Part shown: piece by piece, positions 1-5,958 of the stretch
Position numbering within the stretch: the stretch's first letter is position 1
Layout of the letters: each line of letters opens with the position of its first letter
DNA from: Flemingiibacterium sp045636265
GTDB lineage: Bacteria; Bacillota; Clostridia; Oscillospirales; CAG-272
DNA: 13,892 nucleotides
Direction: 5' to 3'
Assembly (NCBI GenBank): GCA_045636265.1
Contig: JAZTXD010000013.1
Location: forward strand, 1-13,892
Notes under the pieces: generated by a model
The model's input: only the letters and a program-made list of their open reading frames with translations
The model's database searches: none
What the model was told of the DNA's origin: nothing
Position numbers and translations under genes: made by a program

Positions 1-63
1 CCCGTTTAATCGGTTGAACTCGAACGCGCGTTCCCCCAAGGGCTCGGGGCGGGACGCTTTAGT
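1..63. repeat. Left inverted terminal repeat (ITR)
   Basis: Positions 1-63 are the exact reverse complement of 13816-13878. Such repeats are the replication origins of linear genomes copied by protein priming, which agrees with the polymerase at 2377-4506. The repeat is built from palindromes: a degenerate copy of the genome-wide 16-bp palindrome (4-19), a perfect 12-bp palindrome GAACGCGCGTTC (22-33), a C-rich/G-rich stretch (33-53) and the first part of CTTTAGTGCGTTAAAG (57-72). Identity with the right end stops at 63, inside that last element. The left end appears to lack 14 bases present outside the right copy, so the true terminus is probably just outside the window. Confidence 0.95.
4..19. 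repeat. 16-bp dispersed palindrome, copy 1 (in left ITR)
   Basis: GTTTAATCGGTTGAAC differs from the consensus GTTTAATCGATTAAAC by two transitions in the right half. It lies almost at the left end of the sequence. Confidence 0.75.
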
Positions 64-72
64 GCGTTAAAG
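57..72. repeat. CTTTAG-type palindrome at the inner ITR edge (left)
   Basis: CTTTAGTGCGTTAAAG is an imperfect palindrome. Its counterpart at the right end is the perfect CTTTAGTCGACTAAAG at 13807-13822. The ITR identity ends inside both. Another TAAAG half-site follows at 75-79. Related ACTTTAGT/ACTAAAGT arms recur at 13696-13721, so this looks like a second, terminus-specific family of sites. Confidence 0.6.
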
Positions 73-98
73 TGCTAAAGTAAAATCAAATTGAACGT

Positions 99-138
99 GT
101 TCACAATTTGTTTACAAAATGTTAACGGTTTGTACATG
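99..138 (+). repeat. Left subterminal 11-bp iterons (GTTCACA-like)
   Basis: Units start at exact 11-bp steps: GTTCACA at 99, GTTTACA at 110, GTTAACG at 121 and a degenerate GTACATG at 132. One unit per helical turn puts each site on the same DNA face, as expected for cooperative binding of a protein. The array runs up to the -35 hexamer of the promoter at 137-165. A mirror-image array lies at 13738-13777. The binding protein is unknown; a phage initiator or organiser, or a transcription regulator, are both possible. Confidence 0.7.
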
Positions 139-165
139 GACATTTGGCTAACATGTCATTATAAT
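137..165 (+). promoter_or_regulatory. Early operon promoter, sigma-A type
   Basis: TGGACA (137-142), a 17-bp spacer and a perfect TATAAT (160-165) match the housekeeping sigma consensus at 11 of 12 positions. The predicted start is near 172, about 110 bases before the first gene. The iterons at 99-138 lie immediately upstream, so the promoter could be modulated by the iteron-binding protein, although it looks strong enough to work unaided. Confidence 0.8.
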
Positions 166-171
166 AGTACT

Positions 172-233
172 TGTAAGGTAGTTCAATACCTTACAGGAAC
201 GGTCAGTTTCTTAGCCGCTCGGCTCTACCGTTT
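172..233 (+). promoter_or_regulatory. Structured 5' leader RNA of the early transcript
   Basis: A 9-bp hairpin (TGTAAGGTA, loop GTTCAA, TACCTTACA; 172-195) begins at the predicted transcription start. It is followed by a second fold: outer stem AACGGT (198-203) with ACCGTT (227-232) and inner stem AGCC (213-216) with GGCT (221-224). A hairpin at the extreme 5' end often stabilises mRNA. phi29 packaging also needs a small structured RNA (pRNA) encoded near one genome end, and this is a possible place for an analogue, but nothing in the sequence proves it. Confidence 0.55.
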
Positions 234-245
234 AACCGATTAAAC
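230..245. repeat. 16-bp dispersed palindrome, copy 2 (early leader)
   Basis: GTTTAACCGATTAAAC has one transition from consensus. It lies about 58 bases downstream of the predicted early transcription start and 37 bases before the first start codon. A protein bound here could block elongating polymerase. Confidence 0.8.
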
Positions 246-282
246 ACTAACAAACATAACAGAATGAAAAGGAGAAAACACC

Positions 283-915
283 ATGAAAAAGAACGAAGTA
301 GCAAACGTAACCGCAAACGAGGCTTTTGAGATTACCGCAAGAGGTCAGAAAAGGGTAACACAGTACTTTAACGCCGTTGAAAAGATGAATAAGTCAGCAT
401 GGGCGACCGTAAAGGTCGTATACGACACCGTAACCGCTGAGACGTTCGAGGCTGACTTTGGCTCTATGGCTCGCTACGCTGACGCTATCGAAATGAGTAA
501 GGCAAGCGTAACCCTTATGAAAAAGGCTTTTGAAATTCGCACTAAATACGAGAAAGAACTCGAGGGCTTTACTTATACAGCCGTAACAAAGTTAATCGGT
601 TTCCCGTTCGATGACGCTGACATTGAGTCGTTTCTCGAGGGGTGGGGTATTACCGCAAAGAGTAGCGCGTCGGACGTAGAAAAAGCCGTAAAACAGCTCA
701 AGACAGGGCTCGAGGCTAAGGACGTCGTAGACGTCGAGGCGACCGAGGTAGAGACTACCGAGGACGAGGGCGAGGCTGAGGAGTCCTGTAAGGACGAGCC
801 CGTAGCAACGGTCGAAGTACCCGCAAACGCAAACCTCGTAATTATTGACGGTAAAGTGTTCAACCTTACCGCCGACGACGTAGAGGCAATCAAGGAGATA
901 TTGGGGCTTGAATAA
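283..915 (+). CDS. Early protein with putative HTH and acidic tail
   Basis: This 210-residue protein is the first gene of the early operon. The start ATG has an AAAGGAG site ten bases upstream. I do not recognise a named family. Residues about 1-140 are charged and helical, and the segment around 62-85 (ARYADAIEMSKASVTLMKKA) reads like a helix-turn-helix. Residues about 143-175 are a low-complexity acidic linker rich in Glu, Asp, Val and Thr. A short hydrophobic C-terminus (LVIIDGKVFNLTADDVEAIK) follows. In phi29 the early operon that carries the replication genes also encodes abundant DNA organisers and regulators (p6, p4). By position and by the possible HTH, this protein is a candidate for binding the iterons or the 16-bp palindromes. 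That function is inference; the reading frame itself is secure. Confidence 0.85.
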   Translation: MKKNEVANVTANEAFEITARGQKRVTQYFNAVEKMNKSAWATVKVVYDTVTAETFEADFGSMARYADAIEMSKASVTLMKKAFEIRTKYEKELEGFTYTAVTKLIGFPFDDADIESFLEGWGITAKSSASDVEKAVKQLKTGLEAKDVVDVEATEVETTEDEGEAEESCKDEPVATVEVPANANLVIIDGKVFNLTADDVEAIKEILGLE

Positions 916-933
916 GCCCCACCCCTACAGGGG
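903..933 (+). promoter_or_regulatory. Tandem hairpins after the first early gene
   Basis: GGGGCTT (903-909), loop GAAT, AAGCCCC (914-920) is followed directly by CCCC (922-925), loop TACA, GGGG (930-933). The stop codon of the first gene sits in the first loop and stem. No T-run follows, so this is more likely a partial attenuator or an mRNA 3'-end stabiliser that keeps gene 1 expressed above the downstream genes than a full terminator. Confidence 0.55.
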
Positions 934-950
934 AGAAAGGAGAGTAGACC

Positions 951-1238
951 ATGACAAAGAAAGACGTATTACATTGTTTAAGCGCGTTGTATGGGGTCGC
1001 TAAGTTCGGCGGCATATATGCCGATAACCACGATATCGATATAGACGTCTGTAGAAAGTTCATCGAGGACTACGTATTTGGCTCGATAACCTACGACGCC
1101 GCCGCCGTCTTGTCAGACGTGACCGACGCTATCAGCAAAGCCGCCGCCGCTTACGGCGAGGGTAACAGCAAATTTAACGACCACATACGCGGGGCACTCG
1201 AGGACTTGACGCTCGCGCTCGGTGAGGTAAAACAATGA
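951..1238 (+). CDS. Hypothetical early protein, 95 residues
   Basis: I do not recognise this protein. It is small, acidic and probably all-helical, with an Ala-rich middle (YDAAAVLSDVTDAISKAAAA) and two Cys near the N-terminus (residues 9 and 35). The start ATG has a strong GAAAGGAG site. Its stop overlaps the start of the following 26-residue gene in an ATGA arrangement, so the two are probably translated together. It has no signal peptide or membrane segment. It sits between the putative HTH gene and the ssDNA-binding candidate, so a role in early takeover, regulation or replication is possible, but nothing specific can be claimed. Confidence 0.8.
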   Translation: MTKKDVLHCLSALYGVAKFGGIYADNHDIDIDVCRKFIEDYVFGSITYDAAAVLSDVTDAISKAAAAYGEGNSKFNDHIRGALEDLTLALGEVKQ

Positions 1239-1315
1239 CGGGGACACAATTTTTTGGGGCTTTCATGCTGTTTTTAGTTTTGGCTTTCTTAGTCACTATA
1301 GGTAGTGATTATTAA
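1235..1315 (+). CDS. 26-residue single-pass membrane peptide
   Basis: ATG at 1235 overlaps the previous stop (ATGA), with a GGTGAGG ribosome site eight bases upstream (1221-1227). The peptide begins MTGTQFFGAF and continues through a Leu/Phe/Val-rich stretch to a charged end, TIGSDY. Residues about 6-22 form one uninterrupted hydrophobic helix, long enough to cross a membrane once. Translational coupling, a good ribosome site and the clean membrane pattern argue for a real gene despite its size. It could anchor replication at the membrane (phi29 uses membrane proteins such as p16.7 and p1 for this) or disturb the membrane during lysis. Neither is shown. Confidence 0.65.
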   Translation: MTGTQFFGAFMLFLVLAFLVTIGSDY

Positions 1316-1364
1316 GCACATATTAGGGTGGCGACCTAAACGCCGACAAAAGAAAGGAGTCATT

Positions 1365-1730
1365 ATGGCTAGCAAGTATTTAGACAGTTTCAGAAAACGC
1401 GCAAAAGAGATTGCAAACGGTTGCCCGCTTATGGATGGACGCGAAAAGGGAAACGCTGATAACTATATCGACGTAGTTCTTACCCTTGAGGACGCTTACA
1501 GGCTGAAAGACAGCAAGGGCGGCTTTTACTACGCCGTAAACGTAGTAGAGGACAAGGACGTATTTTTCCTGTCGGGTGGCGGTTTGACAAATATCCTTGA
1601 CGACGCTTTCGAGGTAGCTAACCGCGAGGGTGTAACCCTCAAGGACGTAGTAAACGGCTTACAGTTTAAGTTCCTCGGTAAAGTAAAGACCAAGAGCGGG
1701 AACGACTTTAGACCGATTACCGTACTCTAA
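1365..1730 (+). CDS. Candidate ssDNA-binding protein (phi29 p5 position)
   Basis: The 121-residue protein starts at ATG 1365, which has an ideal AGAAAGGAG site. A longer GTG version from 1305 would add 20 residues, overlap the membrane peptide and lack a good ribosome site. The middle and C-terminus look strand-rich (YIDVVLTLEDAYRL, GGFYYAVNVV, LQFKFLGKVKTKSG) with aromatic and Lys residues, as in an OB-like nucleic-acid binder. phi29 p5, the ssDNA-binding protein encoded just upstream in the TP/polymerase operon, is also about 120 residues. The assignment rests on size, position and general composition, not on a recognised motif. Confidence 0.5.
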   Translation: MASKYLDSFRKRAKEIANGCPLMDGREKGNADNYIDVVLTLEDAYRLKDSKGGFYYAVNVVEDKDVFFLSGGGLTNILDDAFEVANREGVTLKDVVNGLQFKFLGKVKTKSGNDFRPITVL

Positions 1731-1732
1731 AA

Positions 1733-1748
1733 TGTTTCACGTGAAACA
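1733..1748. promoter_or_regulatory. parS site 1 (ParB/Spo0J binding palindrome)
   Basis: TGTTTCACGTGAAACA is a perfect 16-bp palindrome, extended to 20 bp by flanking AA/TT (1731-1750). It matches the conserved bacterial parS consensus bound by ParB (Spo0J). It lies between the ssDNA-binding candidate and the terminal-protein candidate, three bases after a stop codon, so it is not explained by coding. The genome encodes no recognisable ParA or ParB, so the site would be used by the host protein. Confidence 0.85.
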
Positions 1749-1775
1749 TTGACCAAACTTTATATGATTTTACGG

Positions 1776-1796
1776 CGGCGGGCTCTTTGCCCGCCG
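1776..1796 (+). promoter_or_regulatory. GC-rich hairpin upstream of terminal-protein gene
   Basis: CGGCGGGC (1776-1783), loop TCTTT, GCCCGCCG (1789-1796) gives an 8-bp GC stem with no T-run after it. It lies 23 bases before the terminal-protein start. It may be a weak attenuator, a processing barrier or a stabiliser of the downstream TP-polymerase message. A hairpin with the same loop and nearly the same stem occurs on the other strand at 10516-10534. Confidence 0.5.
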
Positions 1797-1819
1797 TGCT
1801 TAGACTAAGGGGGTGTAAC

Positions 1820-2380
1820 ATGACTACACGGCAAGAGATACATAAGCTAATGAAAAAGGCAAACGCCCGTATAGAATGGATAAGGAAAGAAAACTCTAAG
1901 AACGTATATACCAAGCGTTCTAAGGAGTCCGTAGACCTTTTATTAGATAAAGCGGGGCGACTTACTAACGTAGAGGGCGACCATTTACGAATAGGGGCTC
2001 TTAATAAAGAGGACGAACAGCTATTTAAACAGACTCTCGAACAGTTTCTCGATAACCCGCTAACCACTTACAGGGGACAAAAGGAGATGTTAGACAAGAG
2101 CTACGAGTCTTTTAACCGCAATCGAGAGTTTAAAATAGACCGCGATACGTGGGAGAGTCTAACCGAGATAATGGAAAGTGACACTTTCAAAAAGTTTAAG
2201 GAATCATACTCTACTTACGGGGGCGTATTAAATGAAATGGCAAAAGACCCTAAAAGCTATAGTCAGACTATAAATTTAATGAGCGAAGTTTTACGAGGCA
2301 AAAGTAAGCGTTATAAGAAAATAGTTGTGAATGGTAACATAGACGTTAGCGCATTTATAAAGGAGTGGAAAAAACTGTGA
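1820..2380 (+). CDS. Candidate terminal protein (replication primer)
   Basis: The 186-residue protein starts at ATG 1820 behind a GGGGGTG ribosome site (1809-1815); an upstream TTG at 1787 lacks one and falls within the hairpin. The sequence is basic, highly charged and predicted all-helical (TRQEIHKLMKKANARIEWIR near the start), with many Ser, Thr and Tyr residues that could carry the first nucleotide. In phi29 (p3-p2) and related phages the terminal protein gene lies directly before the protein-primed polymerase. Here the stop overlaps the polymerase GTG by four bases (GTGA), giving tight coupling and near-equal synthesis. It is shorter than phi29 TP (266 residues). No sequence motif defines the family, so the call rests mainly on position and composition. 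Confidence 0.6.
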   Translation: MTTRQEIHKLMKKANARIEWIRKENSKNVYTKRSKESVDLLLDKAGRLTNVEGDHLRIGALNKEDEQLFKQTLEQFLDNPLTTYRGQKEMLDKSYESFNRNREFKIDRDTWESLTEIMESDTFKKFKESYSTYGGVLNEMAKDPKSYSQTINLMSEVLRGKSKRYKKIVVNGNIDVSAFIKEWKKL

Positions 2381-4506
2381 TACCGTTTAATCGATTAAAC
2401 GACTTTATTCGGTGGAACGCGGGAAAGGATATCTATAAAGGCTACGACCAAACTATATATAGTTTTGACATAGAGAATAGTAACGGCTATGTGATAGACG
2501 GGGTGGCGCGTCCGTTCGACTACTCGAAAGACCCCGCCTACTATGCCGATAAAGAGAAAGTCTCTCTCCTCTATCTATGGCAATTTGGCGTAAACGATAC
2601 TTACTTCTACGGTCGGACACTCGAACAGCTAAAGCCCGCCATAGAATACCTAGCAAGCCGCCCTTATAAGTCGGTCGTGTTTGTGCACAATCTAAGTCAT
2701 GAATTTGTCTTTTTGCTCAATATCATAAAGTGGGATAGCGTATTCGCTAGGAAAGCCCACAAGCCCATGAAAGCATGCTATGGGTCGCTCGAGTTCCGCT
2801 GTACCTACATGCTGACAAGGCAATCGTTAAAGAACGTGGGAAAGACGGTAGGGCTCGAAAAGTACGAGGACTTTGATTACGACGCTATAAAGACCCCTAC
2901 AACCCCTCTAACAGCCTCAGAGACGCGCTACGGCTCGAGAGACGTAGAAATAGTCTATAAATTGGTAAAACGCTTTAAAAGCGAATATACGAGCTTACAG
3001 CGCATACCGCTCACACAGACGGGACGCCCACGGCTAGAAGTAAAGGCAATCTATAAAAAAGATATGGGATATCACCGAAAAATGGCGCGGCTCTTACCTA
3101 GCTCTGTCTCAGAATACGCTATGTTACGGGCGGGCTTTGTGGGGGGTTGGGTTCACGGTAACTATTACTATAATAATATCGACCTTATAGACCTCGTATT
3201 TGGTAAGGATATAACGTCTAGCTATCCTTATCAGATGGTATCGCGGCTCTTTCCTATGAGTCCATGGGCGGAAGTACCGCCCGAGTCCGCCGACTTCTAC
3301 ATAGACAATAGCGACTATCTGTGTATGCTTAAAGTCACTTTCTACGACGTGAGGACGCGAGGCTATAACGACTATCTGTCTATATCGAAAGTCATAGACG
3401 CCGAGAGCGAGGGCGTAAAAGCTGAAAATGGGCGTATCTATCGCGCTAAGAAAATGACGCTAGTGTGTACCTCGGTCGATTTTCAGATAATGCGGGAGTG
3501 TTACGAGTCCTCGCATATAGAGATACGGCGGCTTTGGTACTCGGTAGCGGGCTACTTAGATATACGATACGTTAACTATATACTCGAGCTCTACGAGAAT
3601 AAAGTAAAGCTGACGGGCGACCCCGAGAAAGCCGAGTTACGCGCCCGCTCTAAAGAGTTGCTTAATAGTCTCTATGGTATGATGGTGTCAGCCCTAATTT
3701 ATGACGACGTAGTTTTTGACGGGAACGAGTGGCTACCCTCTGAGACAGACCCCGAGAAACTAGCCGAGAAAGCCGAGAAAGAGCTAGAGACTTTACGCTC
3801 TAATCCCTACAAAGTTTTCCTTAGTTTTAGTCATGGCGTTTTTGTGACCGCTTACGCGAGGCTTTCGCTTTGGGAGTGTATAAAGGAAGTCGGCAAAGAC
3901 GTAGTATACCATGATACTGACTCGATATACTGTGTGGGTAACCATGCCGAGATATTCGAGCGGTATAATGCCCGCGTCAAAATGAAACTGAAAGCCGTAT
4001 GTAAAAAGAGGGGTATAGATATAAATAAGTGTTGTCCTAAAGACCTCAACGGCGTCCACCAATGGCTAGGGGTGTACACGTGCGACAACGACGACTTAAA
4101 CGACGGTAAGCCGTTTCACGAGTTCAAGACGTTAGGGGCTAAAAGGTATTGTTATCGCATGAAAGAGGGCGACCCTATAAAGATAACTATAGCGGGAGTC
4201 AATAAGAAAACAGGGGCGGCGGCTTTGCATGACGATATAGCAAACTTTAAGGACGGCTTAGTTTTTGATTACAGGGAGTGCGGTAAGCTACTCCCTCACT
4301 ACAACACAGAACAGCCCCCAACTCTATGGATAGATAGAGACGGTAACCCGTATTTATCGCGGGATAGATACGGCATAACTCTACAGCCCGCGCGGTATGT
4401 ATTAGACAGGGGACAAACATTTATAGACGTCCTCGAGGCTATGGGGTCACTATCCAACCAATTTTCCGAGTTATCAGTAGACGACTTAGCTAGTTTAATC
4501 GATTAA
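2377..4506 (+). CDS. Protein-primed family-B DNA polymerase
   Basis: This enzyme copies the linear genome from a terminal-protein primer, with strand displacement and proofreading. I place the start at GTG 2377 (709 residues): AGGAG at 2361-2365 is well spaced for it, and it forms a GTGA overlap with the previous stop; GTG 2365 would sit inside that ribosome site. Numbered from 2377, Exo I is FDIE (D31, E33), Exo II HNLSHEF (N105, E109), Exo III YGSRD (Y185, D189) and the linker motif is FVGGW (about 254-258). Motif A is DITSSYP (278-284), motif B K426 with NSLYG (430-434), motif C YHDTDS (511-516) and the KxY motif KRY (589-591). The long segment between motifs A and B fits TPR1, and that after motif B fits TPR2; both are hallmarks of protein-primed enzymes. 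It is longer than the phi29 enzyme (about 570 residues). Exo II has Glu where phi29 has Asp66. A 16-bp palindrome overlaps each end of the gene. Confidence 0.97.
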   Translation: MIPFNRLNDFIRWNAGKDIYKGYDQTIYSFDIENSNGYVIDGVARPFDYSKDPAYYADKEKVSLLYLWQFGVNDTYFYGRTLEQLKPAIEYLASRPYKSVVFVHNLSHEFVFLLNIIKWDSVFARKAHKPMKACYGSLEFRCTYMLTRQSLKNVGKTVGLEKYEDFDYDAIKTPTTPLTASETRYGSRDVEIVYKLVKRFKSEYTSLQRIPLTQTGRPRLEVKAIYKKDMGYHRKMARLLPSSVSEYAMLRAGFVGGWVHGNYYYNNIDLIDLVFGKDITSSYPYQMVSRLFPMSPWAEVPPESADFYIDNSDYLCMLKVTFYDVRTRGYNDYLSISKVIDAESEGVKAENGRIYRAKKMTLVCTSVDFQIMRECYESSHIEIRRLWYSVAGYLDIRYVNYILELYENKVKLTGDPEKAELRARSKELLNSLYGMMVSALIYDDVVFDGNEWLPSETDPEKLAEKAEKELETLRSNPYKVFLSFSHGVFVTAYARLSLWECIKEVGKDVVYHDTDSIYCVGNHAEIFERYNARVKMKLKAVCKKRGIDINKCCPKDLNGVHQWLGVYTCDNDDLNDGKPFHEFKTLGAKRYCYRMKEGDPIKITIAGVNKKTGAAALHDDIANFKDGLVFDYRECGKLLPHYNTEQPPTLWIDRDGNPYLSRDRYGITLQPARYVLDRGQTFIDVLEAMGSLSNQFSELSVDDLASLID
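2385..2400. repeat. 16-bp dispersed palindrome, copy 3 (polymerase start)
   Basis: A perfect consensus copy, GTTTAATCGATTAAAC, within codons 3-8 of the polymerase (encoding FNRLN). Its position just after the start codon could affect transcription or translation of the polymerase. Confidence 0.85.
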
Positions 4507-4508
4507 AC
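4493..4508. repeat. 16-bp dispersed palindrome, copy 4 (polymerase stop)
   Basis: A perfect consensus copy spanning the last codons and the TAA stop of the polymerase, immediately before the bidirectional terminator. Confidence 0.85.
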
Positions 4509-4511
4509 GAA

Positions 4512-4537
4512 AAAGCCCACCTTTTACGGTGGGCTTT
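4512..4537. terminator. Bidirectional terminator between convergent operons
   Basis: AAAGCCCACC (4512-4521), loop TTTTAC, GGTGGGCTTT (4528-4537) forms a 10-bp stem. Read leftward the stem is followed by a run of five T, and read rightward by three, so it can stop both the early (+) and late (-) transcripts. It lies between the polymerase stop and the end of the packaging ATPase gene, where two operons meet. Confidence 0.85.
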
Positions 4538-4563
4538 CCGCGTGAATGGAAAGGAGTTATCTA

Positions 4564-5637
4564 TCATAAGCCGCCCTTGTCGGCTATGATACTTTCTAAG
4601 TCTGACCCTGTGAGGTTATCGGAGTAAAAGACTTTTCCGTCTTTCCAAAGTAGCTGTATAACTTTGTCCCCCTTGTTTACGGGTCTGAAGTCTACCGTCA
4701 CATAGGGGCGGGGGTCTACGGTGTCGCTAACCGTCCGTACGTCCTCTAGCTTGTTGTGAGGATGTACAAATAACACGTGCGAGCGGTCGGGCGTCCTCAA
4801 TACCTCTATCTTAAAGATAAACTCTTTGTAGTGATACAGCATGTAATACAGACTATTACACTCCCTGTACCGATAGGGTAAATGGGGGTAAGCTCTTGTT
4901 TGCCACGTGCCCTTGGTAACCATCTCATTAGACACGCCGAAAAACATTTTACTATTGGACGCTGAGTTTTCGCAAAAGTAGACGGCTATACGTACCGTTA
5001 CGGGGTTACCGTCCTCGTCTACTTGGTCGGTATGGTGCTCGTATGTTTCTATAGTCCCCTGTTTTTGGCGGGGGATATTATGCAACCCCCACTCTGAGAA
5101 GTAAGGACACAAACGCGAGATAGTATTCCCGATTAAGAAAACCTTAATACGTCTACGTCTTGCGACCGTAGAAACAAACGAGCTGAGCTTTTCGCATTCT
5201 CGGTATAAATAACCCTCTGAGGTTATGAACTCCTCGAATAAGACCGTCGTAACGTCGTTGTAATTCTGACTCTTAAAGTGTACCTCGTTAGCTAAGTGTG
5301 CCGTGTACCCTACTAAGTCCCCTCTTACCGTCTTTCCTGTTTTTTCATCATACCGCGCGAGGTAAATACCCCCGCGGTATGCTACGATACTGTCATAGTC
5401 GTCGAATATCTGACGTACTGGGGCGTCCTTAAAGTAGCCCTCTACGTATGACGGCTTTGTCTCTAACTGAAAGCGGCGTAGGTATATAAAACGCTCGCCC
5501 GTCTCTTTGTAACGTTTCAATACGTACTCTTTACAGGCGTAAGACTTGCCGTTCGAGCGTTCGCCCAATAACATGGCGTACTCCCAATTAAGATTAAGCA
5601 GTCGTTTAATTGATACGTATTTTTGCTTTATAGCCAT
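4564..5637 (-). CDS. DNA packaging ATPase (phi29 gp16-like)
   Basis: The 357-residue protein is the last gene of the late operon and close in length to phi29 gp16 (332). Walker A is GERSNGKS (residues 25-32), preceded by a hydrophobic strand (YAMLLG). A Walker B-like strand is VTTVLFEEF (about 129-137), with Glu-Glu where many relatives have Asp-Glu. An Arg cluster (VARRRRIKVFLIGNTIS) follows, with Asn in a sensor-like place. This motor ATPase would drive DNA into the prohead at the portal (9566-10492). The ATG at 5637 has GGGGG about 12 bases upstream, a loosely spaced ribosome site. In phi29 the motor needs a pRNA; I can only suggest candidate regions for one here. Confidence 0.88.
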   Translation of the reverse strand: MAIKQKYVSIKRLLNLNWEYAMLLGERSNGKSYACKEYVLKRYKETGERFIYLRRFQLETKPSYVEGYFKDAPVRQIFDDYDSIVAYRGGIYLARYDEKTGKTVRGDLVGYTAHLANEVHFKSQNYNDVTTVLFEEFITSEGYLYRECEKLSSFVSTVARRRRIKVFLIGNTISRLCPYFSEWGLHNIPRQKQGTIETYEHHTDQVDEDGNPVTVRIAVYFCENSASNSKMFFGVSNEMVTKGTWQTRAYPHLPYRYRECNSLYYMLYHYKEFIFKIEVLRTPDRSHVLFVHPHNKLEDVRTVSDTVDPRPYVTVDFRPVNKGDKVIQLLWKDGKVFYSDNLTGSDLESIIADKGGL

Positions 5638-5724
5638 TTCCTATAACCCCCTGTAAGCTCCATTTTGTCCCTTTAAAGGCTCACTAACTTTTCGACGACC
5701 TGTAACACCTTTTTTGAAAATCGC

Positions 5725-5925
5725 TTAATTTTTTGTTTCACGTGAAACATTTTCGAGGCGGTCACACAGTTTTTGCAACGTAAGCGTATTGTTATTTATC
5801 GCCTCAGCGAGATTATCCGACTCCGCTCTATGTGTGTCGTTTTGCTCCTTGCAATACCACAATAATATAATGCTCATAGCAATAGGAAAACCAACGCTTG
5901 AAACCAAGTTCACAATGTCAATCAT
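5725..5925 (-). CDS. Small holin-like membrane protein
   Basis: The 66-residue protein has one N-terminal hydrophobic segment (residues about 6-25, VNLVSSVGFPIAMSIILLWY) followed by a charged, helical cytoplasmic tail (NNNTLTLQKLCDRLENVSRE). This layout, including the VGFPI motif near the N-terminus, resembles small BhlA/UviB and YvrJ-type phage membrane proteins, several of which are annotated as holins. It sits between the knob gene and the packaging ATPase, as phi29 holin gp14 lies between structural genes and gp16. The start has an AGAAAGAAAA-rich leader with a GGAG site. A perfect parS site overlaps its last codons (encoding NVSRETK). No endolysin gene adjoins it, which is unusual for a holin. 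Confidence 0.6.
   Translation of the reverse strand: MIDIVNLVSSVGFPIAMSIILLWYCKEQNDTHRAESDNLAEAINNNTLTLQKLCDRLENVSRETKN
5734..5749. promoter_or_regulatory. parS site 2 (ParB/Spo0J binding palindrome)
   Basis: A second exact TGTTTCACGTGAAACA lies within the last codons of the holin-like gene. Two identical perfect copies in under 14 kb cannot be chance. It is about 4 kb from site 1, and the two flank the polymerase and ATPase genes. Confidence 0.85.
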
Positions 5926-5942
5926 TTTTCTTTCTCCTTTTC

Positions 5943-5958
5943 GTTTAATCGATTAAAC
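5943..5958. repeat. 16-bp dispersed palindrome, copy 5 (knob/holin boundary)
   Basis: A perfect consensus copy spanning the stop codon of the knob gene and the short gap before the holin-like gene. Confidence 0.85.

Noticed and set aside
1..282. Possible tRNA or CRISPR content in the non-coding ends
   Set aside because: No cloverleaf with a T-loop and no repeat-spacer array is visible. The 11-bp iterons are too short and too closely spaced for CRISPR.
573..893. Open frame of 106 Ser-rich residues on the minus strand opposite the first early gene
   Set aside because: It mirrors the acidic, GAG/GAC-rich codons of the real gene and has no independent support.
1305..1364. GTG start giving a 141-residue version of the ssDNA-binding candidate
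   Set aside because: It lacks a ribosome site and overlaps the membrane peptide, whereas ATG 1365 has an ideal AGAAAGGAG.
1583..1591. TTTGACAAA, matching a Spo0A box on the minus strand
   Set aside because: A single 9-base match inside a coding gene, away from any promoter, is within chance expectation. It is not enough to claim Spo0A control as in phi29.
5603..5618. A further partial copy of the 16-bp palindrome (GTTTAATTGATACG...)
   Set aside because: Only the first 11-12 bases match and the palindrome is lost. It lies in the start of the ATPase gene and may be chance, so I did not count it as an eleventh site.
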